From NCBI GenBank assembly GCA_021808985.1, contig JAKBAQ010000050.1:1-13453 (forward strand): a DNA stretch of 13,453 nucleotides. Direction: 5' to 3'. Source of the DNA: Pseudomonadota bacterium. Its GTDB lineage: Bacteria > Pseudomonadota > Alphaproteobacteria > Acetobacterales > Acetobacteraceae. Position 1 is the stretch's first letter. Every line of letters begins with the position of its first letter. This document shows positions 1 to 6,508 of this stretch, one piece after another. The notes beneath the pieces were generated by a model. That model did no database searches. It worked only from the letters and a program-made list of their open reading frames with translations, and was not told where the DNA came from. Position numbers and translations under genes: made by a program.

Positions 1-894
1 GTCGTGGTCGATCCAGCCGTTTTGCACCGCCGCCATGATCATCGCATATTCGCCCGAGACCTGATAGGCGAACACCGGCACCTCGAAGCGCTGCTTCACC
101 CGCAGGATAATGTCGAGATAGGGCATGCCGGGCTTCACCATCACCATGTCCGCACCCTCGGCGAGGTCCATCGCCACCTCGTGCAGCGCCTCCTCGGCGT
201 TGGCGGGGTTCATCTGGTAGGTCTTCTTGTCGCCCTTCAGCGCGCCGCCGGAGCCGATGGCATCGCGGAACGGGCCGTAGAAGGCGGAGGCGTATTTGGC
301 CGCGTAGCTCATGATGCGGGTGTTGATGAACCCGGCCTCGTCCAGCCCCGCGCGGATGGCGCCGATGCGCCCGTCCATCATGTCGGAGGGGGCGATGATG
401 TCGATGCCCGCGGCAGCCTGGTTCACCGCCTGGCGCACCAGGATTTTCACGCTCTCGTCGTTGACCACATAGCCGTCCTCGATGAGGCCGTCGTGCCCAT
501 GGTCGGTATAGGGGTCGAGCGCGACATCGCCGACCAGGGCGATTTCGGGGAATTCGGCCTTCAGGATGCGCGCGGCCTGGCACATCAGGTTGTTGGCGTT
601 CAGCGCCTCGGTGGCGGTGGGGTTCTTCAGCCCGGCCGGCGTGGCGGGGAACAGCGCGATGGCCGGCACCCTGTGGCGCGCGGCGGCCTCGACATGCCTG
701 GCCAGCCCCTCCAGCCCGGTGCGCGAGACGCCCGGCATGGAGGCGATGGGCGTTGCCTCGCCGTTGCCCTCGCGGATGAAGATCGGCCAGATCAGATCGT
801 CGACCGAGAGTTTATGCTCCGCCACCAGCCGCCGCGTGGCGTCATCGTAGCGGTTGCGGCGCAGCCGGGTATTGGGGAAGGAACGGTTTATCAT
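1..894 (-). CDS. hemB: Delta-aminolevulinic acid dehydratase (porphobilinogen synthase), 3' end outside window
   Basis: Condenses two 5-aminolevulinate molecules to porphobilinogen, an early cytosolic step of tetrapyrrole (heme) synthesis. 298 codons are visible from the ATG at 894. The family is usually about 330 residues, so roughly the last 30 lie beyond the left edge. The Schiff-base lysine is K254 in MVKPGMPYLDI, and the second active-site lysine is K200 in YAAKYASAFYGPF. The metal-site segment reads DVALDPYTDHGHDG (residues 123-136), with aspartates where zinc enzymes have cysteines, so this is a Mg-type, zinc-independent form as is common in alphaproteobacteria. An in-frame TAA lies four codons upstream of the ATG, so no longer start is possible. 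No clear Shine-Dalgarno sequence is seen. It is transcribed divergently from the Nramp gene, and the shared 254-base region carries candidate metal and oxygen regulator sites. Confidence 0.97.
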   Translation of the reverse strand, partial: MINRSFPNTRLRRNRYDDATRRLVAEHKLSVDDLIWPIFIREGNGEATPIASMPGVSRTGLEGLARHVEAAARHRVPAIALFPATPAGLKNPTATEALNANNLMCQAARILKAEFPEIALVGDVALDPYTDHGHDGLIEDGYVVNDESVKILVRQAVNQAAAGIDIIAPSDMMDGRIGAIRAGLDEAGFINTRIMSYAAKYASAFYGPFRDAIGSGGALKGDKKTYQMNPANAEEALHEVAMDLAEGADMVMVKPGMPYLDIILRVKQRFEVPVFAYQVSGEYAMIMAAVQNGWIDHD

Positions 895-938
895 GGCGCC
901 AGATTAGAAGGTTCACGCGCTGATTGCGAGGTGAGCGC

Positions 939-976
939 GGCGCATTGCTGCAATCGGCGCCGGGCTTTTTCAGCCC
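939..976 (-). other. Two adjacent hairpins in the probable hemB leader
   Basis: Two inverted repeats lie between the candidate hemB promoter and its start codon. The first, at 962-976, is GGGCT/AGCCC with a 5-base loop. The second, at 939-961, is GGCGC plus ATTGC paired with GCAAT and GCGCC, with a 2-base bulge. On the minus (hemB) strand the first is followed by no T-run, so it does not look like an intrinsic terminator. They may simply fold the 5' untranslated leader. The pairing is seen in the sequence; any role is a guess. Confidence 0.3.
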
Positions 977-1011
977 TTGACGGGCATGGCCGGGGATGGC
1001 TAGAACGGAGC

Positions 1012-1039
1012 ATGTATTGCGAATAATTCTTAATTGCAA
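1012..1039 (-). promoter_or_regulatory. Candidate hemB promoter
   Basis: On the minus strand, TTGCAA (1039-1034) and ATACAT (1017-1012) are separated by 16 bases. This resembles sigma-70 -35 and -10 elements and points toward hemB, with a leader of about 110 bases. The Fur/Mur-like palindrome at 1016-1040 covers almost the whole element, as expected for a repressor site. The assignment rests only on consensus similarity, and 4 of 6 bases match in each box. Confidence 0.33.
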
Positions 1040-1040
1040 T
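1016..1040. promoter_or_regulatory. Fur/Mur-like palindromic operator candidate
   Basis: A 25-base imperfect dyad has outer arms ATTGC (1016-1020) and GCAAT (1036-1040); 18 of 25 positions match the reverse complement. It also contains the smaller dyad TTGCGAATAATTCTTAA (1017-1033) around a GAATnATTC core. AT-rich palindromes with TGC/GCA arms are the general form of Fur and Mur operators in alphaproteobacteria. The site lies between a heme gene and a metal transporter gene, both usual targets of iron or manganese regulators (Fur, Mur, Irr). Which regulator binds, if any, cannot be told from the sequence. Confidence 0.4.
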
Positions 1041-1060
1041 ACCGACGGTTTCTTGTCAGT

Positions 1061-1074
1061 TTGATCTGCATCAA
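1061..1074. promoter_or_regulatory. FNR/FixK-type (anaerobox) binding site
   Basis: TTGATCTGCATCAA is a perfect match to the FNR/Anr/FixK consensus TTGAT-N4-ATCAA and is fully symmetric in both half-sites. Its centre (1067.5) is 81 bases before the Nramp ATG and 173 bases before the hemB ATG. A class II activator position (-41.5) would place a start of transcription near 1109 for the transporter or near 1026 for hemB. Oxygen control of heme-synthesis genes through FNR/FixK is known in alphaproteobacteria. Which of the two genes it serves is not decided by the sequence. Confidence 0.55.
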
Positions 1075-1148
1075 TGCGGGGGCCGCGCGATGCACTGAAA
1101 GTGGATGAGAATGAATTGCAACTGTACCCCGATGGGAGCTGACCGCTG

Positions 1149-2417
1149 ATGCCTTCGACGACCAAGAGCCGGAATGTCCAGCCCTCTCTGGGCAAATGCT
1201 TCACCGCCTTGCCGTGGGTGGCCGTTTTCGGCCCCGGCCTGGTGGTCATGCTGGCTGATACCGATGTCGGCTCGATCATCACCGCCGGGCAGAGCGGGGT
1301 GCAATGGGGCTACAAGCTGCTCGCGGTGCAGATCATCCTGGTGCCGATCCTCTATGTCGTGCAGGAGCTTACCGTGCGGCTCGGCATTTTCACCGGGCGC
1401 GGGCATGGCGAGCTGATCCGTGAGTCCTTCGGCCCCAAATGGGCATGGCTCTCCGCCGCCGGGCTGGCGGTGGCCACCGTGGGCGCGCTGCTCACCGAGT
1501 TTTCCGGCGTGGCTGGCATCGGCGATCTCTACGGGGTGCCGCAATATGTCTCGCTGCCGCTGGCGGTCATCGCGCTGCTGGCGGTGGTGCTCACCGGCTC
1601 ATACCGCCGGGTGGAGCGCGCGGCCATCGTCATCGGCCTGTTCGAGCTGGCGTTCTTTTTCGTGGCCTGGGCGGCGCGACCGCATCTCTCGGTCATGCTG
1701 CACCAGTCCGTGCGGGTGCCCGTGTTCAACCCGCATTTTGAATATCTGGTCGCCGCCAATATCGGCGCCGTCATCATGCCGTGGATGATTTTCTATCAGC
1801 AATCGGCCATCGCCGACAAAAAGCTGAGCCCCAGCCACTACACCGCCGCAAGGTGGGATACCGCGGTCGGCGCCTTGGTCACGCAGCTGGTCATGGCCGC
1901 CGTGCTCATCGCCGCCGCCGCCTCCATCCGCCCGCACGCGCCGCAGGCCAGCCTTAACACGGTCGGCGACATGAGCCTGGCGATGACCCCGTATCTCGGC
2001 GCGCAATTCGGCCGGCTGGTGTTTGGGCTGGGCGTCATCGGCGCCGGCATGGTCGCGGCCATCGTCGCCTCCCTGGCGCTGGCCTGGGGGCTGGGCGAGG
2101 TCGCGGGGTACAAGCGCTCGCTCGAGCATCACCCGCTCAAGGCCCGCTGGTTTTACGGCGTCTACGCGCTGTGCGTCATCGGCGGCGCGGTGCTGGTGGG
2201 GGTTACGCCCAACCTTGTCAGCCTCAATGTCGGCGTGCAGGTGATGAACGCGCTGCTGCTGCCCATGGTGCTGGGCTTTCTGGTCCGGCTCTGCCGCCTG
2301 GCGCTGCCGCCCGCGCACCGGCTGCAGGGGGTCTATAAATGGGTGGTCATCGCGGTGTGCGGTGTCACCTGCGCGTTTGGCGTGCTGGGCGGGCTGGGCG
2401 GGTTGTTCATTTCCTGA
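1149..2417 (+). CDS. Nramp (SLC11)-family divalent metal transporter, atypical metal-site motifs
   Basis: An inner-membrane transporter of 422 residues with about 11 hydrophobic segments (near 21-45, 55-80, 98-126, 132-151, 155-176, 199-222, 236-260, 284-318, 334-354, 356-386, 396-421), the Nramp topology. Segment 1 begins GPGLVVM and keeps the metal-binding aspartate (D39), but the canonical DPGN reads DVGS (39-42), with an extra aspartate at 37. In segment 6 the canonical AxxMPHN reads AVIMPWM (207-213). The ligand alanine and methionine (A207, M210) stay, while the histidine linked to proton transport is W212. It therefore belongs to a divergent bacterial Nramp clade. A divalent metal such as Mn or Fe is the likely cargo, but selectivity and proton coupling are uncertain. 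GGGAG stands 10 bases before the ATG. It faces away from hemB, with Fur-like and FNR-type sites between them, and sits 71 bases before rpiB. Confidence 0.88.
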   Translation: MPSTTKSRNVQPSLGKCFTALPWVAVFGPGLVVMLADTDVGSIITAGQSGVQWGYKLLAVQIILVPILYVVQELTVRLGIFTGRGHGELIRESFGPKWAWLSAAGLAVATVGALLTEFSGVAGIGDLYGVPQYVSLPLAVIALLAVVLTGSYRRVERAAIVIGLFELAFFFVAWAARPHLSVMLHQSVRVPVFNPHFEYLVAANIGAVIMPWMIFYQQSAIADKKLSPSHYTAARWDTAVGALVTQLVMAAVLIAAAASIRPHAPQASLNTVGDMSLAMTPYLGAQFGRLVFGLGVIGAGMVAAIVASLALAWGLGEVAGYKRSLEHHPLKARWFYGVYALCVIGGAVLVGVTPNLVSLNVGVQVMNALLLPMVLGFLVRLCRLALPPAHRLQGVYKWVVIAVCGVTCAFGVLGGLGGLFIS

Positions 2418-2488
2418 AACCCAGCCTCCCGCCGGAGAGCGGCTCGCGGTTATTTCCTTCTCGCGAAGCCTCATGATAAACGCACTGC

Positions 2489-2947
2489 ATGAATCGTTCT
2501 TTGATCATAGCGCTGGGCGCTGACCATGGCGGCGTCACCCTGAAAAGCCGGCTCGCCGCCGCAATGGCCGAGGCAGGCCACCAATTGCTGGATTTCGGCA
2601 CCGAAGGCGCCGCCAGTGTCGACTATCCGGATTTCGCCCATGCCGTGTGCGGCGCGGTGGCGGCCAGGCAGGCTGACCTTGGCATCCTCGTCTGCGGTAC
2701 CGGCATCGGCATGAGCATCGCGGCCAACCGCAATCCGGCGATTCGCTGCGCTTTGGTGCATGATGTCACCACCGCCCGGCTGACCCGCGCGCATAACGAT
2801 GCCAACGTGCTCGCCCTGGGCGCGCGCATCATCGGCGAGGAAGTGGCGCTGGACATTCTGCAAACCTTCCTTTCCACCCCCTATGAGGGCGGGCGGCATG
2901 ACCGCCGCCTCGCCAAACTCAACCCCTCCACGGAGCCCGCCGCATGA
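2489..2947 (+). CDS. rpiB: Ribose-5-phosphate isomerase B
   Basis: Interconverts ribose 5-phosphate and ribulose 5-phosphate in the cytosol (pentose phosphate pathway). The protein has 152 residues, a normal length for RpiB/LacAB enzymes. Visible family features are ALGADHGG (8-15, with D11 and H12), the catalytic cysteine in CGTGIGMSIAANR (C69), and H102 in LTRAHNDAN. The Cys-type active site matches the E. coli RpiB group rather than the Glu-type of mycobacteria. The stop overlaps the glyA start (ATGA, 2944-2947), indicating translational coupling. No strong Shine-Dalgarno is visible upstream, and an ATG at 2473 is out of frame, so 2489 is kept. It opens the long plus-strand run. Its product ribulose 5-phosphate is a substrate of RibB encoded downstream, though the link may be coincidental because the pairing with glyA is a common gene order. 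Confidence 0.95.
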   Translation: MNRSLIIALGADHGGVTLKSRLAAAMAEAGHQLLDFGTEGAASVDYPDFAHAVCGAVAARQADLGILVCGTGIGMSIAANRNPAIRCALVHDVTTARLTRAHNDANVLALGARIIGEEVALDILQTFLSTPYEGGRHDRRLAKLNPSTEPAA

Positions 2948-4242
2948 ACGAGCATAGCGCCACCCCCCACCTGACCCGCTTCTTCACAGCCCCGCTGGCC
3001 CAGACAGACCCTGAGCTGGCCGCGATTCTGCATCAGGAGCTGGTGCGCGAGCAGGATGGGATCGAGCTGATCGCCTCGGAGAATATCGTCTCCGCCGCTG
3101 TGCTGGCCGCCCAGGGCTCGGTGCTGACCAACAAATACGCCGAGGGCTACCCCGGCAAGCGCTATTACGGCGGCTGCGGCCCGGCGGACCTGGCCGAGAC
3201 CCTGGCGATCGAGCGCGCGAAGAAGCTGTTCAACGCCGGCTTCGCCAATGTGCAGGCCAATTCCGGCTCGCAGGCCAACCAGTCGGTGTTTCTGGCCCTG
3301 GTACAGCCGGGTGATACGATTCTCGGCATGTCACTGGCCGCCGGCGGGCATCTCACCCATGGCGCGGCGCCCAACATGTCGGGCAAATGGTTCAACGCCG
3401 TGCAATACGGCGTGCGCAAGGATGATGGCCTGCTGGATTATGACGAGCTGGAATCCCTGGCCCGCCAGCACAAGCCCAAGCTGATCATCGCCGGTGGCTC
3501 CGCCTATCCGCGCTTTATTGATTTCGCGCGCATCCGCGCCGTCGCTGATGAAGTGGGCGCGTATTTCATGGTCGATATGGCGCATTTCGCCGGTCTCGTC
3601 GCGGCGGGCATTTTTCCCTCGCCGATGGCGCACGCCCATGTGGTCACCACCACCACGCATAAAACCCTGCGCGGCCCGCGCGGCGGCATGGTGCTCACCA
3701 ACCATGAGGACATCGCCAAGAAGATCAACGCCGCGATCTTCCCCGGCCTGCAGGGCGGGCCGCTGATGCATGTGATCGCCGCCAAGGCGGTCGCTTTCGG
3801 CGAGGCGCTGCACCCGGACTTCGTGACCTACCAGAAATCCGTGGTCGCCAACGCGCAAACCCTGGCGGCCACGCTGGTGGAGCAAGGGCTCGCGATTGTC
3901 ACCGGCGGCACCGATTCACACCTGCTGCTGGTTGACCTGCGGCCCAAGCACACCACCGGCAAGGCGGCCGAGGCGAGTCTGGAGCGCGCGCACATTACCG
4001 CCAACAAAAACGCCATCCCGTTTGATCCGGAAAAGCCGTTCATCACCTCCGGCATCCGCCTCGGCGCGCCGGCCGCCACCTCGCGCGGCTTCGGCACCGC
4101 GGAGTTCCGCGAGGTCGGGCAGATGATCGGCCAGGTTCTGGATGGTCTGGCGAAGTCCAACGACGGCACCAACGCGCAGGCGGAGCAGGAAGTCGGCGCG
4201 CGGGTGAAGGCGCTCTGCGCGCGTTTCCCGATCTATCGCTGA
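2944..4242 (+). CDS. glyA: Serine hydroxymethyltransferase
   Basis: A PLP enzyme that converts serine plus tetrahydrofolate to glycine plus 5,10-methylene-tetrahydrofolate, the main source of one-carbon units for purine, thymidylate and methionine synthesis. The 432 residues match the usual bacterial length. The signature TTTTHKTLRGPRGG holds the PLP-binding lysine K240. ELIASENIVS (41-50), KYAEGYPGKRYYGG (64-77), ANSGSQAN (105-112) and the PLP-ring contacts D211/H214 in DMAHFAGLVAAG are all present. The start ATG overlaps the rpiB stop. The next gene, nrdR, begins 15 bases after the stop. The glyA-nrdR-rib order recurs in many alphaproteobacteria. Nothing is missing or unusual in the catalytic core. 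Confidence 0.98.
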   Translation: MNEHSATPHLTRFFTAPLAQTDPELAAILHQELVREQDGIELIASENIVSAAVLAAQGSVLTNKYAEGYPGKRYYGGCGPADLAETLAIERAKKLFNAGFANVQANSGSQANQSVFLALVQPGDTILGMSLAAGGHLTHGAAPNMSGKWFNAVQYGVRKDDGLLDYDELESLARQHKPKLIIAGGSAYPRFIDFARIRAVADEVGAYFMVDMAHFAGLVAAGIFPSPMAHAHVVTTTTHKTLRGPRGGMVLTNHEDIAKKINAAIFPGLQGGPLMHVIAAKAVAFGEALHPDFVTYQKSVVANAQTLAATLVEQGLAIVTGGTDSHLLLVDLRPKHTTGKAAEASLERAHITANKNAIPFDPEKPFITSGIRLGAPAATSRGFGTAEFREVGQMIGQVLDGLAKSNDGTNAQAEQEVGARVKALCARFPIYR

Positions 4243-4243
4243 T

Positions 4244-4250
4244 AAGGGAG
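4244..4250 (+). promoter_or_regulatory. Strong Shine-Dalgarno sequence of nrdR
   Basis: AAGGGAG lies 7 bases before the nrdR ATG and just after the glyA stop. It is the clearest ribosome-binding site in the plus-strand run and fixes the nrdR start. Confidence 0.7.
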
Positions 4251-4257
4251 CCAAGAC

Positions 4258-4731
4258 ATGCGCTGCCCGTTCTGTGGCGAGGCTGATACCCAGGTTAAAG
4301 ACAGCCGCCCCACCGAAGATGGCAGCGCCATCCGCCGCCGCCGCTTCTGCGGCGGTTGCGGGCAACGCTTCACCACGGTTGAGCGCGTGCAGTTGCGCGA
4401 GCTCGTCGTGGTGAAGGCTGATGACCGCCGCGTCGCCTTCGACCGTGAAAAACTCGCCCGCTCGGTGCGCATCGCCATGCGCAAGCGCCCCTTCAACGAG
4501 GAGCGGATCGAGCGCATCGTCAACGGCATCGTCCGCCAGCTGGAGGCCAGCGGCGAGACCGAGGTGAAAAGCCATGATATCGGCGAGCTGGTGATGGAAA
4601 CGCTCAAGGCGGTGGATACGGTGGCCTATGTGCGCTTCGCCTCGGTGTACCGCGATTTCCGCGAGGCCAAGGATTTTGAGACTTTCCTGGGCGACATGAG
4701 CGACCTGCCAAAACCGAAGCTGGAAGAATGA
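4258..4731 (+). CDS. nrdR: Transcriptional repressor NrdR (ribonucleotide reductase regulator)
   Basis: An ATP/dATP-sensing repressor that binds NrdR boxes before ribonucleotide reductase genes. The protein has 157 residues, standard length. A four-cysteine zinc ribbon comes first (C3, C6 and C31, C34, in MRCPFCG and RRRFCGGCGQRF), followed by an ATP-cone domain at about 49-139 starting at VVKADDRRVAFDREKLARSV. The C-terminal SVYRDFREAKDFETF (128-142) is the usual end of the family. Its stop overlaps the ribD start (ATGA, 4728-4731), so the two are probably co-translated. No NrdR target gene (nrdA, nrdB, nrdJ) is in this window, so it must act elsewhere. Placement beside glyA and ribD is a conserved neighbourhood in alphaproteobacteria and does not imply that it regulates riboflavin synthesis. 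Confidence 0.97.
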   Translation: MRCPFCGEADTQVKDSRPTEDGSAIRRRRFCGGCGQRFTTVERVQLRELVVVKADDRRVAFDREKLARSVRIAMRKRPFNEERIERIVNGIVRQLEASGETEVKSHDIGELVMETLKAVDTVAYVRFASVYRDFREAKDFETFLGDMSDLPKPKLEE

Positions 4732-5834
4732 GCACGCCGCTAACAGACGAGGCGCATATGCGCGCTGCCCTCGCCCTGGCCCGCCGCGGCCTGGGCGAGA
4801 CGGCGCCAAACCCCTCGGTTGGCTGCGTCATCGTGGCGCAGGGACGGGTGGTGGGGCGTGGGCGCACCGCGGCGGGCGGGCGGCCGCATGCCGAGGTTGA
4901 GGCGCTGAAAATGGCCGGCGCCGCCGCTCGCGGGGCGAGCGCCTATGTTACGCTAGAGCCATGCGCGTTTACCGGAAAAACAGGACCTTGCACCACGGCC
5001 TTAATCGAAGCCGGGATTAAGCGCGTGGTCATCGGCACGGGTGACCCGCACCCGAAGGTGAACGGCGCCGGGGTTGCGCAGCTGCGCGCCGCGGGAGTCG
5101 AGGTCACTGAAAATATCCTGCAAAAAGAATGCGCGGCGGTGATTTCCGGCTTTGCCAGCGTGGTGTTGCGCCAGCGCCCGCTGGTGCGCCTCAAGCTCGC
5201 CTCCACGCTGGATGGCCGCATCGCCACCAGCACCAAGGAGTCGCAATGGCTGACGGGCGAGCCCGCGCGCCGGGCGGTGCACGCCATACGCGGCCGGCAT
5301 GACGCGGTGCTGGTCGGGGTTGGCACGGTCCTCTCCGACGACCCAGACCTGACCTGCCGGATCGACGGCTTCCGCAGCAGCCCGCTCATCCGCATCATCG
5401 TTGACAGCCACCTGCGCACGCCGCTGATGAGCCGCCTGGTGCGCAGCGCCGGGCAGCACCCGCTATGGATTTTGCACCGCAACGGCGCCGATGCCCTGCG
5501 CAAGCGGGCGCTGGAGGCCGCCGGGGTGAAGCTGATAGAGCTGCCCTGCTGCGCCGCCGGGGTAGACCTTGCCTCCGGCCTGCACGCGCTGGCCAAGCAC
5601 GGGCTCACCCGCATTCTGGCCGAGGGCGGCGGCACACTGGCCGCCGGCCTGCTGCGTGACGGGCTGGTGGACCGGCTGGCCTGGTTCCACGCGCCCAGCA
5701 TCATCGGCGGCGACGGCTGGCCGGCCGCGCAGGCTTTTGGCGTCACCACCCTGGCCTCCATGCCCCGTTTCAGGCTGATGGCGCAGGAGCGCTTCGGCGA
5801 TGACATGCTGACCACCTACCGTAAGGCTGAGTAA
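4728..5834 (+). CDS. ribD: Bifunctional riboflavin biosynthesis protein RibD (deaminase/reductase)
   Basis: Performs the second and third steps of riboflavin synthesis: deamination of the GTP cyclohydrolase II product, then NADPH-dependent reduction of the ribosyl side chain. The protein has 368 residues. The N-terminal deaminase domain (about 7-148) has the zinc ligands H54 with E56 (HAE) and C79/C88, plus the APNPSVGCV motif at 26-34. The C-terminal reductase domain (about 152-366) has LKLASTLDGRIA (156-167), DDPDLTCR (204-211) and the ILAEGGGTLAAGLL segment (296-309). Between the two zinc cysteines the sequence is CAFTGKTGPC, where the family usually reads like CSHHGRTPPC. The metal ligands are intact, so activity is expected. 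It overlaps nrdR by 4 bases, and ribE starts 2 bases after its stop. Confidence 0.96.
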   Translation: MSTPLTDEAHMRAALALARRGLGETAPNPSVGCVIVAQGRVVGRGRTAAGGRPHAEVEALKMAGAAARGASAYVTLEPCAFTGKTGPCTTALIEAGIKRVVIGTGDPHPKVNGAGVAQLRAAGVEVTENILQKECAAVISGFASVVLRQRPLVRLKLASTLDGRIATSTKESQWLTGEPARRAVHAIRGRHDAVLVGVGTVLSDDPDLTCRIDGFRSSPLIRIIVDSHLRTPLMSRLVRSAGQHPLWILHRNGADALRKRALEAAGVKLIELPCCAAGVDLASGLHALAKHGLTRILAEGGGTLAAGLLRDGLVDRLAWFHAPSIIGGDGWPAAQAFGVTTLASMPRFRLMAQERFGDDMLTTYRKAE

Positions 5835-5836
5835 AA

Positions 5837-6451
5837 ATGTTCACGGGTTTGATCACCGGCGTTGGAACGGTGCGCGAGGTCCAGCCGCTCGGCCAGGGCC
5901 GGGACGCGCGCTTTGTCATTGAAACACCCGCCGATCCAGGCTGGCACGCGGGCGAGATAAAGCTCGGCGCCTCCATCGCCTGTTCCGGCTGCTGCCTCAC
6001 CGTGGTGGCCTTCGGCCCCGGCTGGTTCGCGGTGGATGTCTCGGCCGAGACTCTGGCCTTCACCACGCTGGGCGGCTGGGCGCCGGGCAGCCGCATCAAT
6101 CTGGAAGGCTCGCTGCGCCTGGGCGACGAGCTGGGCGGGCATATCGTCTCCGGCCATGTTGACGGCGTGGCCGAGGTGCTCTCCGCGACCCCCGAGAACA
6201 CCTCGACCCGCTGGAAATTCCGCCTGCCGGACACGCTGGCCCCCCTGGTGGCGCAAAAAGGCAGCATCGCCATCAACGGCGTCTCGCTCACGGTCAACGA
6301 GGTCGATGGCGCGGTTTTTGGCGTCAACATCATTGCACACACGGCGGCGCACACCAATTTCGCGATATTGCGCCCCGGCGAGAGGGTGAACATAGAAATT
6401 GACATGCTGGCGCGCTATGTCGCCCGGCAGCTCGGTTTTCAGCATGCGTAA
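5837..6451 (+). CDS. ribE: Riboflavin synthase, alpha subunit type
   Basis: Dismutates two molecules of 6,7-dimethyl-8-ribityllumazine to riboflavin and the pyrimidinedione that is recycled by lumazine synthase, the last step of the pathway. The 204 residues contain two lumazine-binding repeats. Repeat 1 starts MFTGLITGVGTV and contains GASIACSGCCLTVV (44-57). Repeat 2 contains GGHIVSGHVDGVAEV, GSIAINGVSLTVN and NIEIDMLARY near the end. The start 2 bases after the ribD stop implies coupled translation. The name ribE follows E. coli-type usage; some annotations call it ribC. A 57-base gap to ribBX is the longest inside the rib block. Confidence 0.97.
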   Translation: MFTGLITGVGTVREVQPLGQGRDARFVIETPADPGWHAGEIKLGASIACSGCCLTVVAFGPGWFAVDVSAETLAFTTLGGWAPGSRINLEGSLRLGDELGGHIVSGHVDGVAEVLSATPENTSTRWKFRLPDTLAPLVAQKGSIAINGVSLTVNEVDGAVFGVNIIAHTAAHTNFAILRPGERVNIEIDMLARYVARQLGFQHA

Positions 6452-6493
6452 ACATTTGCACACGATAACTCACATGGCCGCCACGGCGGCGCT

Positions 6494-6499
6494 GAAGGA
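6494..6499 (+). promoter_or_regulatory. Ribosome binding site deciding the ribBX start
   Basis: GAAGGA sits 9 bases before the ATG at 6509. Nearby ATGs at 6474 and 6513 are out of frame, and the latter meets a stop after two codons. 6509 is therefore the best start. Confidence 0.55.
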
Positions 6500-6508
6500 C
6501 AACGCCCA

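Noticed and set aside
4..1026. Long plus-strand open frame opposite hemB
   Set aside because: It is the antisense shadow of hemB. Its composition is His/Arg/Ala-rich without any recognisable domain, while the minus strand encodes a full HemB motif set.
1599..2474. 291-codon minus-strand open frame opposite the Nramp gene
   Set aside because: It is low-complexity His/Arg/Gln-rich sequence with no membrane or catalytic pattern, and the plus-strand transporter explains the region.
2418..2488. Possible terminator or operator after the Nramp gene (GCCG/CGGC stem; TCGCG 2444-2448 with CGCGA 2462-2466)
   Set aside because: The stems are only 4-5 pairs, loops are long or GC-rich, and no T-run follows. 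Nothing supports a terminator or a known operator.
3916..4809. 297-codon minus-strand open frame spanning glyA, nrdR and ribD
   Set aside because: It crosses three real plus-strand genes and has no recognisable domain. It is an antisense shadow.
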